64,000 bases of DNA from Pontibacter korlensis (GCF_000973725.1 NZ_CP009621.1:1-64000), one strand, 5' to 3'; positions 25,378 to 34,530 are shown, numbered from the stretch's first letter. Program-made: numbers and translations. Notes: generated from the sequence alone by a model not told the origin.

Positions 25378-25638
25378 CTAGTTCAGATGCAGGGTGTACA
25401 GCTCAAAGCGTGATGAGGCAAAGCTCCAATGCGACGGCGAAGGATGGATCTCAACCCCATCCTCATCTATGATAGTCACCGCAAAGCCATCGCCCTGGTT
25501 CAGGGGCTCTGTAAAGTGCTTTACCGGGTACACCTTTCCTTCTTCTATCCATTCATCCGGCTCGAAGGCTGGCATCGACGCGTCTACACACTTCGCGTAA
25601 ACGGCCATATAGCTTGGGGGTACGAATAAATTAACCAT
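25378..25638 (-). CDS. Small hypothetical protein
   Basis: 86 residues from ATG 25638; a TTG at 25677 would add 13 residues. The fold looks like a small soluble beta protein: VYPVKHFTEPLNQGDGFAVTIIDEDGVEIHPSP. No catalytic motif is visible. A terminator follows. I cannot name the family. Confidence 0.65.
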   Translation of the reverse strand: MVNLFVPPSYMAVYAKCVDASMPAFEPDEWIEEGKVYPVKHFTEPLNQGDGFAVTIIDEDGVEIHPSPSHWSFASSRFELYTLHLN

Positions 25639-25904
25639 AAAATGTAAACTTTGCTCTAATATAAATAATTCCTGCAAAACAGGAAATCCAGCACCTGCTT
25701 TTTAGTGCCGCCATAAAGATGAAGAACAAAAAGTGTGCCCCCAAAGGTAAAGTTTGTGCAAAGCTTTATAAATTCCTGTATCGGACACACTGGCACAAGT
25801 TTTTAGGCAAAAGCGCCAGACCACAGGTAGTTTTGGCAGCTTAAGAGGTAAATGTTCCGTAAGTACGAGTTCAGGTTCTAGAGATCATTAAACGAAACAA
25901 GCTT

Positions 25905-27002
25905 ATGGAGGCTAACGCATCGCGAAATAAAACCGGGAAACGACAGACATTTACCGCCGCACCCAGGCTATGGGGGCTTAAGACCGTCTTCGTGAACTTA
26001 TACTTTGCAGCTAACCCAGATGGCTCCTGGGTGTTGGTAGATGCAGGTGTACCTGGCTCTGCGCACAAGATAAGGGAAGCAACGGCAGAATTATTTGGTC
26101 CGGACAGCAGACCGAGCGCCATCCTGCTTACCCACGGCCACTTTGACCACATAGGTGCTGTAAAAGAACTTGCCGAAGAGTGGGATGTGCCAGTATATGC
26201 TCACCCAATGGAGATGCCGTACCTGACCGGCCAGTCAAGCTATCCTCCACCAGACCCAACAGTGGGCGGCGGTGCTATGGCGTACATGTCTTTTGCCTAT
26301 CCTAAGAAACCCATCAACATTAAAAACCGCCTGGAGTTACTTCCTTCTGACGGAAGTGTTCCTGTACTGGAAGGGTGGCGCTGGATACATACACCGGGTC
26401 ATAGCCCAGGGCACGTATCCTTTTTCAGGGAGGAAGACAGGACTTTGATTGTAGGTGATGCTTTTGTAACGCGCGACGGCGAGTCGGCTCTGGCAGTCAT
26501 GACAGAGAAGCGTGAAGTACATGGCCCACCAGCTTATTTTACATCAGACTGGGGTTCTGCTCATCACTCTGTTGAGGCTCTCTGCGACCTTGAACCAGAA
26601 ATAGCAGCTGCCGGCCATGGCAAACCGATGCGTGGGCAGGAGCTACGGCAGCAGCTCGAGCGTCTGGTACAGGACTTTTGGTTGGTTGCAGTACCTAAAA
26701 CCGGACGCTACGTGCACGAGCCAGCCGTGGTAGATGAGTTTGGAGTGGTTTCAGTACCACCTCCTGCTAGCAACCCGGTACCCAAAGTGTTAGTAGTAGC
26801 TGGCGCTGTTGCACTGGCTGGTCTGGCATGGGCAGCCTGGGGCAAGCGCGGCGGCAACCATAAAGGCAATGGGTACAATAAGAAGTCACGCCAGCAGTAT
26901 ACACAGCGGCCTTATTCGCACAACCGGGCACTGCATAGCGTACCTCCAACCATAGACCCTGACCACGATGACCCAAATGAGCACACAAATAATTACCCAT
27001 AA
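25905..27002 (+). CDS. MBL-fold hydrolase with a C-terminal membrane helix and hydrophilic tail
   Basis: 365 residues. The metallo-beta-lactamase fold is shown by THGHFDHIG (His77, His79, Asp81, His82), HTPGHSPGHVSFF, VGDAFVT with the bridging Asp, and AAGHGKP. After the catalytic domain there is a predicted single helix (about 287-310, ALAGLAWAAWGKRGG) and then a Gln/Asn/Tyr-rich basic segment and an Asp/His/Pro-rich end. The layout implies a hydrolase tethered at its C-terminus. The substrate is unknown (glyoxalase-II-like or other MBL). A strong bidirectional terminator starts at its stop. Confidence 0.85.
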   Translation: MEANASRNKTGKRQTFTAAPRLWGLKTVFVNLYFAANPDGSWVLVDAGVPGSAHKIREATAELFGPDSRPSAILLTHGHFDHIGAVKELAEEWDVPVYAHPMEMPYLTGQSSYPPPDPTVGGGAMAYMSFAYPKKPINIKNRLELLPSDGSVPVLEGWRWIHTPGHSPGHVSFFREEDRTLIVGDAFVTRDGESALAVMTEKREVHGPPAYFTSDWGSAHHSVEALCDLEPEIAAAGHGKPMRGQELRQQLERLVQDFWLVAVPKTGRYVHEPAVVDEFGVVSVPPPASNPVPKVLVVAGAVALAGLAWAAWGKRGGNHKGNGYNKKSRQQYTQRPYSHNRALHSVPPTIDPDHDDPNEHTNNYP

Positions 27003-27045
27003 AAAGCAAAAGGCCAGGTTATACGACCTGGCCTTTTGCTTTTTA
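27001..27045. terminator. Bidirectional terminator between the MBL gene and the DUF-type small gene
   Basis: A perfect 19-bp stem (27001-27019 with 27026-27044, loop TATACG) has A5 on one side and T5 on the other. It serves the convergent genes on both strands. Confidence 0.9.
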
Positions 27046-27061
27046 TGGGATAATCTGATAA

Positions 27062-27250
27062 TTAGTTGCTTGGATGGTTCTTTCTGCCGGAGCCACTCTT
27101 ATTGCCACCGCCATCTTGTTTATTCACGGTAGCCCAGGCGCGCTTCTCAGCTTCTTCGTGGCTCACACCCCGCTTTTCGTATCCTTCTTCAATGTGTTCA
27201 GCTTTTCGCTTTTGCTTATCGGTATAAGCTGATTTATCACCTCTTGCCAT
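27062..27250 (-). CDS. Small conserved basic protein ('plasmid stabilization' type)
   Basis: 62 residues, very hydrophilic, starting ARGDKSAYTDKQKRKAEHI, then EGYEKRGVSHEEAEKRAWATVNK and a Gly/Ser/Lys tail. It matches a widespread small family often labelled 'plasmid stabilization protein', with no established molecular role and no toxin-antitoxin partner here. The conserved AWATVNK block makes it a real gene. It is monocistronic, convergent with the MBL gene. Confidence 0.8.
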   Translation of the reverse strand: MARGDKSAYTDKQKRKAEHIEEGYEKRGVSHEEAEKRAWATVNKQDGGGNKSGSGRKNHPSN

Positions 27251-27441
27251 AATTTCTCCTTTCAGTATTGTAAAACATCTGTTACCTATTCTCTAAGCTC
27301 CTTCTGTTTTACGAGTATACCTGGCAGAACGATAGGCTCTCACATCCACTACTCCCCTACTTGGCTCATAATTTAACCGATGCCCTTTCAGGTCTGCCTG
27401 CGTTACCTTACCTTAAGGCTCGATATTAACGGATTTATACG

Positions 27442-28173
27442 TTGGAGAAGAAAAGCGTTTTTAACTGGAGTGGAGGCAAAGATTCTTCGCTGTGCCTGTA
27501 CCAGGTGCTACAGCAGAAAGAGTACAAGGTAGAAAAGCTATTGACCACCTTGAGCGGCGCCACACAGCGCGTAAGCATGCATGGAGTGCGCGAAGAACTG
27601 CTGGAGTTACAGGCACAAAACATAGGTTTACCGCTACAGAAGATTTATTTGCCTGAACAGGCAAGTATGCGTGCTTATAACGAGTTGATGGAGCAAACCA
27701 TGAGGCCACTCCAACGGCAGGGTATCGAGCATGCCCTTTTTGGTGACATCAACCTGCAAGACCTGCGCAGCTACCGCGAGCAGCAACTACAACAGGTGGA
27801 GATGCAGGCAGCCTTCCCCCTTTGGGGCCGCTCCACTTCAGAGCTGGTGCACGAGTTTATAAACCTTGGGTTCAAAGCTGTAGTGGTATGCGTTAACGAG
27901 CGTTTGCTGGACGAGAGCTTTGTTGGTCGCCTGCTGGATACTTCTTTTCTTGAGGATCTACCAGAAGGTGTAGACCCTGCAGGTGAGAATGGAGAGTTCC
28001 ATACTTTCGTTTTTGATGGCCCTATTTTCAGGGAGCCGGTTAAGTATAAACTGGGGGAAAAAGTACGCAAAAGCTATGGCCAAGCAGCAAACCAAAATGA
28101 CAATTGCTTTAAGAAAGAAGACCAGCCTGTTTACGACACAGCCTTTTGGTTTTGTGACCTGCTACCGGCCTAG
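27442..28173 (+). CDS. Dph6-like adenine-nucleotide alpha-hydrolase (diphthine-ammonia-ligase family)
   Basis: 243 residues. The PP-loop SGGKDSS (10-16) marks an ATP pyrophosphatase of the adenine nucleotide alpha-hydrolase fold. Other family motifs are ALFGDINLQDLRSYRE and DPAGENGEFHTFVFDGP, both typical of the Dph6/MJ0570 group. In eukaryotes Dph6 amidates diphthine on EF2; bacteria lack diphthamide, so the bacterial substrate is unknown. The start is TTG 27442, with no ATG nearby. No obvious operon partner. Confidence 0.85.
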   Translation: MEKKSVFNWSGGKDSSLCLYQVLQQKEYKVEKLLTTLSGATQRVSMHGVREELLELQAQNIGLPLQKIYLPEQASMRAYNELMEQTMRPLQRQGIEHALFGDINLQDLRSYREQQLQQVEMQAAFPLWGRSTSELVHEFINLGFKAVVVCVNERLLDESFVGRLLDTSFLEDLPEGVDPAGENGEFHTFVFDGPIFREPVKYKLGEKVRKSYGQAANQNDNCFKKEDQPVYDTAFWFCDLLPA

Positions 28174-28239
28174 CAAAAAATTATTTTTTTAAAGTTGCAA
28201 CTTACTTTGATGCCTCTGCTTTTTGCTCACCGTGCTGCA

Positions 28240-28269
28240 TTTGTTAATATAAATTTTTCTGTATATTTA
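28240..28269 (+). promoter_or_regulatory. Candidate promoter of the TPR gene
   Basis: TTTG (28240-28243) is followed after 18 bp by TATATTTA (28262-28269), one mismatch from TANNTTTG. It lies 49 bp before ATG 28319. Confidence 0.4.
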
Positions 28270-28318
28270 GTAAGTCGCTACCACAGAAACTTTTATATTT
28301 CACCCTTAAAGCAGCTAC

Positions 28319-29353
28319 ATGAAAACATTTCTACGCGCCATCCTGCTAAGTATGGCAGTGTCTGGCGCTGCCCATGCACAAACTGACTCAATGGACGACA
28401 TGATAAAACAAGGCATCGAACTGTATGACCAAGGTGATTACGCAGGTGCTGTTGCCAAGTATGAGGAGGCACTTAAGCTGGATAAGAAAAATCCGGTTCT
28501 CAATTATGAGCTTGCCATGGCCTATGCTGCCATGAACGATTTGCCCAATGCCATCAAGTACAGCGAAGTTGTGATCAAGGGTAAAGGTGTTCGGCCTGAT
28601 TTAAGGGCACAGGCACATGGCACAAAGGCCAATTCCTTAGACCTGCAGGGCAAGCCAGACCAAGCCGTTAAGGAGTATAAGAAAGCAATTGCGCTGGCTC
28701 CCGACTTTTACCTGCTGTACTTTAACCTTGGCCTGACGCTTTACAACCAGCAAAAGTACGCAGAGGCAGAGGAGGCACTAGTGAAGGCTGTACAGCTTAA
28801 CTCCGGCCACGCCAGCAGCCACTTATTGTTAGGCTATACCAAGCAAAGCCAGGGCAAGCGAGTGCAGAGCTTGTTGGCGCTTTACAACTTTCTATTGCTG
28901 GAGCCTAGCTCAACACGCGCTGCCGACGCCTACCAGGAACTGCGCAAGATGCAGCAGCAGGGCGTTTCGCAAAGTGGCGACAAAAGCATTAATGTAAACA
29001 TCAGCCTGCCTAAAGGTGAGGAAGATGAGTTTTCAGCTGCCGAAATGATGATTTCACTATCGCAGGCATCGGCCATGACCGAGAAAGAAAACGGGCAAAC
29101 AGAAGAAGAGGCTTTTTATGAGAGTAGCCGTTTATTGTTCAGCATTTTAGGCGAACTCAAAAAAGACAAGAACAGCTTCTGGTGGAATTACTACGTGGAC
29201 TTCTTCTACAACCTGGTGCAAAGCGAGCACGTGGAGGCCATGACTTACTATATTAGCCAGAGCAGTGGGAACGAAACAGCTAGTGCCTGGCTAGAGGAAC
29301 ACCCGGAGAAGCTGGACCAGCTAGCTGCCTGGTACCAGGACTACAACAGATAA
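28319..29353 (+). CDS. Secreted tetratricopeptide-repeat protein
   Basis: 344 residues. A signal peptide (1-21, ending AAHAQ) precedes at least five TPR units (about 28-205), for example YDQGDYAGAVAKYEEALKL and YNQQKYAEAEEALVKAVQL. The C-terminal ~130 residues form a helical domain ending in Trp/Tyr-rich helices. It is periplasmic, probably a protein-binding scaffold. The partner is unknown. The IS110 remnant begins directly downstream. Confidence 0.85.
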   Translation: MKTFLRAILLSMAVSGAAHAQTDSMDDMIKQGIELYDQGDYAGAVAKYEEALKLDKKNPVLNYELAMAYAAMNDLPNAIKYSEVVIKGKGVRPDLRAQAHGTKANSLDLQGKPDQAVKEYKKAIALAPDFYLLYFNLGLTLYNQQKYAEAEEALVKAVQLNSGHASSHLLLGYTKQSQGKRVQSLLALYNFLLLEPSSTRAADAYQELRKMQQQGVSQSGDKSINVNISLPKGEEDEFSAAEMMISLSQASAMTEKENGQTEEEAFYESSRLLFSILGELKKDKNSFWWNYYVDFFYNLVQSEHVEAMTYYISQSSGNETASAWLEEHPEKLDQLAAWYQDYNR

Positions 29354-29460
29354 TTACGATTAAATGCCAAAGAAAGCCCTGGCACTCATCTCTTTGGCAG
29401 TATAAGCGTATGTGCAATTTTATCAGGCTCTTAAACGTAAGCTAACAGAAAGGGAAGGAG

Positions 29461-29916
29461 AAAGCCCTTGCACTAGACACTTTGATGATGTCGCCCCCAA
29501 GCAAGCCCTTCCCTTTCTCTTCATCTTAAAAGCCTGGACAGTACCTAGCGGCTGCCCCATCCGCAGGCATGAGTGAGTGTAGGCCCGGAAGATGAATGTT
29601 TTTTGTCCACTTTAGTCCCTTTCAGCTATGAAAAATTTACTCTGTCAGAACCTGGGCGTCGATGTGGGCAAAGACGCTCTGGATGTGGTGCGACATCCCT
29701 TCACTTTTGCTGGGTTCGATCTTACCCTATGTTCTACCGCCTGCACTTGCCGGCTGTTACCTTTGCTGCAGCAAACATGCCCTGCACCGGGATGTGTCAG
29801 CAGCTAGTAATATAAGAAATAAGGCGGTCGGGCAGACCGTTTCAGCTTGGGAGATATACGGTCGCAGTAGCCAGGTAGCCCAGGAATCCAACCTGCTTTA
29901 GCGGTGGGAATGTCAA
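29461..29916 (+). mobile_element. Internally deleted IS110 element (second copy)
   Basis: This shares the left non-coding end (29461-29627) and right end (29847-29916) with the complete element at 12491-14018, in the opposite orientation. The transposase is reduced to about its first 20 codons (29628-29687). The ~157 bp between the two shared parts has no match in the complete copy and includes a CGGTC-GGGCA-GACCG hairpin. A 26-nt sequence at 29361-29386 also matches the outer left end of the complete copy, so the true left boundary may be further out. It cannot transpose by itself. Confidence 0.75.
29628..29687 (+). pseudogene. 5' fragment of IS110 transposase
   Basis: The first 20 codons (KNLLCQNLGVDVGKDALDV) align with the intact transposase (KNLLCQNVGVDVSKDSLEV). 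After that the reading frame runs into unrelated sequence. The first catalytic Asp is kept, the rest of the enzyme is gone. Confidence 0.85.
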
Positions 29917-30572
29917 AGACACTTGTCTCACCTAAACATGCTGCGCACTATATCCAAACCAACAACAGTCAGCCAGAAAGTATCCTTAACCTTTTCCAGG
30001 AAATACAGCAAGTATATGGTACCCTCGACTTTGCCGTAAATAACGCCGCCGACACGCAGGGTATTGGCAAGCCCCTGCACGAGTTTGAAATGCCTGAATA
30101 CGATCTTGCCATGGCCACCAATTTAAGGGGCGTGTGGTTATGTATGCAGCAGGAGATCCGGATGATGCTGGAGAAAGCATCCCCGGGAGGTGCCATCGTA
30201 AATGTATCAAGCGTTAACGGGATGGGCGGTGCGCCACTAGGCGCTCTTTATTCCGCAGCCAAGGCCGGCGTTATTGCCCTGACCAAGTCTGCCGCGCAAG
30301 AGCTGGCTACCTCCAACATCCGCATCAACGTGGTAACGCCGGGAGCACACGACACACCCATGCTGCGCCAAGCCTTAAGAGTACAAGCCGGGGATGACCC
30401 GGAGAAACTGGAGCAGATCAAGCAGGCATACCTCTCCTACATTCCGCAAAGGCGGATAGGCAAACCAGAAGAGGCGGCTGCAGCCATACTTTGGCTATGC
30501 TCTGAAGGAGCAGGATTCGTAACCGGCCATACCATGATTGTAGATGGCGGCATGAGCTCGATGATGCGCTAA
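29911..30572 (+). pseudogene. 5'-truncated short-chain dehydrogenase/reductase (SDR)
   Basis: The remaining ~217 residues carry the SDR features NNAADTQG, the catalytic Ser in NVSSVNGMG, YSAAKAG (Tyr and Lys), and TPGAHDTPM, and end with the usual FVTGHTMIVDGG. Missing are the first ~55-60 residues: beta1, the NAD(P)-binding TGxxxGxG loop and the following strand. The coding sequence runs directly into the right end of the IS110 remnant. Without the nucleotide-binding loop the product should be inactive, so I call it a remnant left by the insertion. A GTG at 29904, inside the IS end, would be the only start. Confidence 0.8.
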
Positions 30573-30607
30573 CACACTACTTGTTCCCTCTTTCATACTT
30601 AATTCCG

Positions 30608-30615
30608 TACCTTTG
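30608..30615 (+). promoter_or_regulatory. Candidate -7 box for the aminotransferase gene
   Basis: TACCTTTG fits TANNTTTG exactly and lies 4 bp before ATG 30620 and 13 bp before ATG 30629. This favours the later ATG as the start. No TTTG is seen at the expected 19 bp upstream. Confidence 0.4.
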
Positions 30616-30619
30616 CCTT

Positions 30620-31819
30620 ATGATTTCAATGAGGCAATTATTTCTGCAGCATGTGGCGCAGACATCAGACTTCCCGCTGATGATTGAGGTGGAGAAGGCT
30701 CAAGGAGTATATATGTACGGTGCGCAGGGCGAGCGCTACCTCGACCTGATTTCAGGTATAGGTGTGAGCAATGTTGGCCACCGGCACCCGCGCGTGCTTA
30801 AGGCTATACACGAGCAGCTGGATAAGTACATGCACCTGATGGTATATGGTGAATTTGTGCAGGCACCGCAGGCACTCTTGGCGCAGGCCATCACAGCTAC
30901 CCTACCCAAGCGGTTGGACAATGTGTACTTCCTAAACTCGGGAACAGAGGCTGTAGAGGGTGCTCTTAAGCTGGCTAAGCGCTATACAGGCCGTAGCGAA
31001 CTTATCTCCTGCCGCAACGCCTATCACGGCTCTACGCAAGGAGCTTTGTCGGTAAACGGCAGCGAGAGCTTCAAGAATGCTTTCCGCCCACTGTTGCCTG
31101 GTGTGCGACATATCCGGTACAACCACCTGCCCGACCTGGAGGACATCACAACTCGAACGGCAGCAGTTATCATAGAAACAGTACAGGGCGAGGCTGGTGT
31201 GCGTGTGGCAAAAGGCAATTACCTGCAGCACCTGCGCCAGCGCTGCACCGAAGTAGGAGCACTGCTGATACTCGATGAGATACAGTGCGGGTTTGGCCGC
31301 ACGGGTACTTTCTGGGCTTTTGAGCAATTCGGCATCGAGCCTGATATTTTACTATGTGCCAAAGGTATGGGTGGCGGTATGCCGATTGGCGCCTTTATAG
31401 CTCCTCAGGAAATAATGGGAGCCTTTAAAACGGATCCTATACTTGGCCACTGTTCCACGTTTGGCGGACACCCGGTTAGCTGCGCTGCGTCGCTGGCTAC
31501 CCTCCAAACCATTCAGGAAGAAAACCTGCTGGAAGGCGTGTCTCAGAAAGCAAAGTTGTTTAAAGAGCTACTGGCGCACCCACGCATCAAGGAGATTCGC
31601 AACTGTGGCCTGATGATGGCTGCAGAGTTTGAGAGCTTTGAAGTGCTGAAGGCTGTAATTGATAGAGCCATCCTGAACGGAGTGCTAACCGACTGGTTCC
31701 TTTTCTGCGACAACTCCATGCGCATAGCGCCGCCACTGGTTATCACTGACGAGGAGATCCGTGAGGCTTGCGCAGTTATCTTAAGGTCAATAGACGAGGC
31801 CACCGCTGATTTAGCTTAA
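30620..31819 (+). CDS. Class III pyridoxal-phosphate aminotransferase (acetylornithine/ornithine type)
   Basis: About 399 residues from ATG 30620, or 396 from ATG 30629. Family motifs: LDLISGIGVSNVGHRHPRV, FLNSGTEAVEGALKLAKRYTGR, NAYHGSTQGALS, the PLP-binding DEIQCGFGRTGTFWAFE, and the Schiff-base Lys in CAKGMGGGMPIGAF. The family transfers an amino group from ornithine, acetylornithine, GABA or similar omega-amino donors to 2-oxoglutarate. No arginine-pathway neighbours are present, so the substrate is open. The upstream SDR is a remnant, so there is no intact operon partner. Confidence 0.9.
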   Translation: MISMRQLFLQHVAQTSDFPLMIEVEKAQGVYMYGAQGERYLDLISGIGVSNVGHRHPRVLKAIHEQLDKYMHLMVYGEFVQAPQALLAQAITATLPKRLDNVYFLNSGTEAVEGALKLAKRYTGRSELISCRNAYHGSTQGALSVNGSESFKNAFRPLLPGVRHIRYNHLPDLEDITTRTAAVIIETVQGEAGVRVAKGNYLQHLRQRCTEVGALLILDEIQCGFGRTGTFWAFEQFGIEPDILLCAKGMGGGMPIGAFIAPQEIMGAFKTDPILGHCSTFGGHPVSCAASLATLQTIQEENLLEGVSQKAKLFKELLAHPRIKEIRNCGLMMAAEFESFEVLKAVIDRAILNGVLTDWFLFCDNSMRIAPPLVITDEEIREACAVILRSIDEATADLA

Positions 31820-31844
31820 ACGAACTGGTGCTTCAATTATCATA

Positions 31845-31879
31845 AAAAAAGAGACGCTACATTCTAGCGTCTCTTTTTT
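31845..31879 (+). terminator. Terminator of the aminotransferase gene
   Basis: A perfect 15-bp stem (31845-31859 with 31865-31879, loop CATTC) has A-rich and T-rich ends. It lies 25 bp after the stop. Confidence 0.9.
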
Positions 31880-32031
31880 ATACACCCGTTTACTTCAAAG
31901 CCAGCACCACCTTACCACACCAACGCGTATCTTTATCCTTGAGCTGGCGCTGGCAGCAACCGCAGCATCAATTGCACGTAAAAACCGGGATTATACTTTA
32001 TACCTGAAGTATAGGCTAATCGAAAACTTTT

Positions 32032-33789
32032 ATGGAAATAGCCATTGTGCTAACACTGCTCGTGATTGCAGTGGTGCTGTTTGCCACGGAGAAACTCTCC
32101 ATCGAGATCGTGACACTGCTCATGCTCATCATACTGGCAAGCGCCCGCATCATTTCTCCTGAGGAGGCTTTTGCAGGCTTCAGCAGTGATTTTATTATTA
32201 TCATTGCTTCCATATTCATACTCAGTGCGGCCCTACAGGAAACAGGTATACTTGATTTTGTAGTTTTACGTCTTGTGCGGTTGGCGCACCAAAGCAGTAA
32301 CCTGATGCTGCTTATCGTGATGGTGGTGACTGGAGTTGTATCTGCTTTCATGAACAACACCACCGTAACCGCTATGTTCGTAACACCGCTGGTAGGCCTT
32401 TCAAAGCGCATCAACACCAGTGCTTCTAAACTCCTGATGCCATTGGCTTTTGCGGCTATACTTGGTGGTACCTGCACCCTGATCGGCACCTCTACCAATG
32501 TGGCTGTAAGCGGCTACATCGCCAAAACAGGCCTCCCTCCTGTCGGGTTATTCGAGATATCTGGTATTGGAGTAGTTATTTTTATGATAGGGCTTGCCTA
32601 TATGATGACGATCGGGCAGCGTATGCTACCCAGCCACGAGGACCAACAGCTTGCTGAAGAGTATAAATTGCAAAGGTATCTCACCGAAATTGTGGTACGT
32701 GCTGATTCTCCGCTTGTAGGACAGCTTGTCTTTGCCTCTGATCTAACCTCACTAAACTTCAGGATTCTCAACGTCATCCGGGGCAGTGACAACTTTTTAC
32801 CTGACTTCCGCACCCGCATACAGGAAAACGATGTGCTGCTGGTGGAAGGGGACCTGGATAACCTGATGAAGGTAAAAGAAACCAAGGGTATAGACATCAT
32901 GGCCGATGTTATTCTGGAGAAAGACCTTCAGACAGACAATATCCGGCTGGCTGAGCTGCTGGTGGCCAGGCAGTCTAACCTGATTGGGCGAACGGTAAAG
33001 GAGGTGAACTTTCTGCAGCGCTACGGCCTGGTGGTGCTGGCCATTTCACGCCATGGCGAAACCCTGCGATCTAAGATTGGTAGCATACACCTGCAGCTCG
33101 GAGACTTGCTACTGGTACAAGGATCTCCCGAGCGCCTCAGCCAGCTGCGCAACTCAAACAACCTTGCCCTGCTAGACGAGTTTGAGCCATTGCTTTTTAA
33201 GAAGCGCAAAGGCATTATTGCTATCTCCTGCTTTATCGTGGCAATTTTACTTGGCACACTCGAGCTGCTCCCCCTCTCCATCGCCTTTCTGCTGGCTGCT
33301 TTGTGCACAATTCTTTTTCGATGCATTGGCTCCGAAAAAGCTTATGCCGCCATTGATTTTAAGCTACTCATACTTATCGGTGGCATGACAGCTTTTGGTA
33401 CCGCCATGGAAAATTCCGGTGCGGCTGATTTTTTGGCAGAGGGTATCGTAGACTTGTTAGGTGCTCTGGGAAAGGTAGCAGTACTAGGTGGATTTATACT
33501 TCTGACAGTTATCCTCACGCAGCCCATGTCCAATGCAGCTGCAGCACTCGTTGTTGTGCCTGTTGCACTGCGTACCGCTGAATCGTTAGGGTCTGACCCA
33601 CGGGCATTTGCTATTGCCATCATGCTGGCAGCCTCAGTATCGTTGGTAACACCTTTTGAGCCTGCCTGTATACTGGTGTACAGCCCCGGTAAATACCGCT
33701 TCTTCGATTTTATTAAAGTAGGCTCTCCCCTTACCCTACTGCTTATGATTGCCATACTGATGATGGTGCCCGTGATCTGGCCTCTGTAA
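32032..33789 (+). CDS. SLC13/DASS-family permease with two RCK_C (TrkA-C) domains
   Basis: 585 residues. About ten transmembrane helices are split in two halves, with a cytosolic insert (about 205-375) that carries two TrkA-C-type domains (IVVRADSPLVGQLV, DVLLVEGD, then IRLAELLVARQSNLIGRTV, DLLLVQGS). The SNT/NNT substrate-binding motifs appear as FMNNTTVTAMF (helix end of half 1) and TLIGTSTNVAVSG, with TQPMSNAAAALVV in half 2. SLC13 relatives carry sulfate, dicarboxylates or phosphate with Na+ or H+; the RCK_C insert suggests ligand regulation. The substrate is not determinable. Confidence 0.88.
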   Translation: MEIAIVLTLLVIAVVLFATEKLSIEIVTLLMLIILASARIISPEEAFAGFSSDFIIIIASIFILSAALQETGILDFVVLRLVRLAHQSSNLMLLIVMVVTGVVSAFMNNTTVTAMFVTPLVGLSKRINTSASKLLMPLAFAAILGGTCTLIGTSTNVAVSGYIAKTGLPPVGLFEISGIGVVIFMIGLAYMMTIGQRMLPSHEDQQLAEEYKLQRYLTEIVVRADSPLVGQLVFASDLTSLNFRILNVIRGSDNFLPDFRTRIQENDVLLVEGDLDNLMKVKETKGIDIMADVILEKDLQTDNIRLAELLVARQSNLIGRTVKEVNFLQRYGLVVLAISRHGETLRSKIGSIHLQLGDLLLVQGSPERLSQLRNSNNLALLDEFEPLLFKKRKGIIAISCFIVAILLGTLELLPLSIAFLLAALCTILFRCIGSEKAYAAIDFKLLILIGGMTAFGTAMENSGAADFLAEGIVDLLGALGKVAVLGGFILLTVILTQPMSNAAAALVVVPVALRTAESLGSDPRAFAIAIMLAASVSLVTPFEPACILVYSPGKYRFFDFIKVGSPLTLLLMIAILMMVPVIWPL

Positions 33790-33842
33790 CAGCTTACTCT
33801 CAAAGGGAGTACAGTAAGAAACTAACATGAGCTGACACAATT

Positions 33843-34466
33843 ATGAAGAGCAAATTGTATTTACTGGTCCTCCCACTCTGTCTGCTTGCCTGTTCTCCTC
33901 AAAACGAAGAGGTGCAGGATGAGCACGTAGCGGTTGGCCCTCCTGCCAAGGCATTGGATACTATTGCCCCTCCTCCCAAGGATGCTGTTTTGACTGATGA
34001 AAACGATACTTCTCCAACTTTACCGCTTCCACCTCCTGTAATGCGACTGCTGGCAGAAAAATACCCGGGTTGGGAAAAGCCACAGATTGCGGCAGATGCA
34101 CTGCAAGAGGCAAAGGAGCATACGAACAGCCCTGCCGTTGCTCGTGGCGACTTTGATGGTGATACAAGACAGGATGTGGCTCTGCAGTTACAGCAAGGAG
34201 AAGAAATAGTAATAGTAGCCGCCCTGCAGCCTCAGGAAGAAAATTACAAATTGGTAGAGCTGAAGCGGGATATCCTGTTTAACGACCGGGGAAACCTCAG
34301 CAGCTTATACTACCTGTACCGCCTTGCCCAAGGAGAAAATCTGCAGAACATGGAAACGAACAAAGAGTTTGAACTGCCTCACGATGCCGTGGCAGTAGGT
34401 GTGGGCGGTGATGTAACAGTTTACCACTACCAAAATGGCAGCTTCCAAAGCATGGCTGTACCTTAA
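33843..34466 (+). CDS. Lipoprotein of unknown function with a DxDGD-type calcium-like loop
   Basis: 207 residues. The lipobox LLAC gives lipidation at Cys17. A Pro/Thr/Asp-rich linker (about 30-65) leads to a small C-terminal domain. The segment ARGDFDGDTRQDVAL resembles an FG-GAP/EF-hand-like loop. The family is not recognised. It follows the SLC13 permease by 53 bp on the same strand. Confidence 0.78.
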   Translation: MKSKLYLLVLPLCLLACSPQNEEVQDEHVAVGPPAKALDTIAPPPKDAVLTDENDTSPTLPLPPPVMRLLAEKYPGWEKPQIAADALQEAKEHTNSPAVARGDFDGDTRQDVALQLQQGEEIVIVAALQPQEENYKLVELKRDILFNDRGNLSSLYYLYRLAQGENLQNMETNKEFELPHDAVAVGVGGDVTVYHYQNGSFQSMAVP

Positions 34467-34530
34467 CCAAACAGGCTTTTAGGATAAAAGCTGCTTGCGT
34501 CCTGTGTTAGGCCACAGCAATACATTTCTT

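Noticed and set aside
29573..29901. Plus-strand frames of ~80 codons across the IS110 remnant
   Set aside because: They span the deleted element out of the transposase frame and end in its right terminus; no protein family is recognisable.
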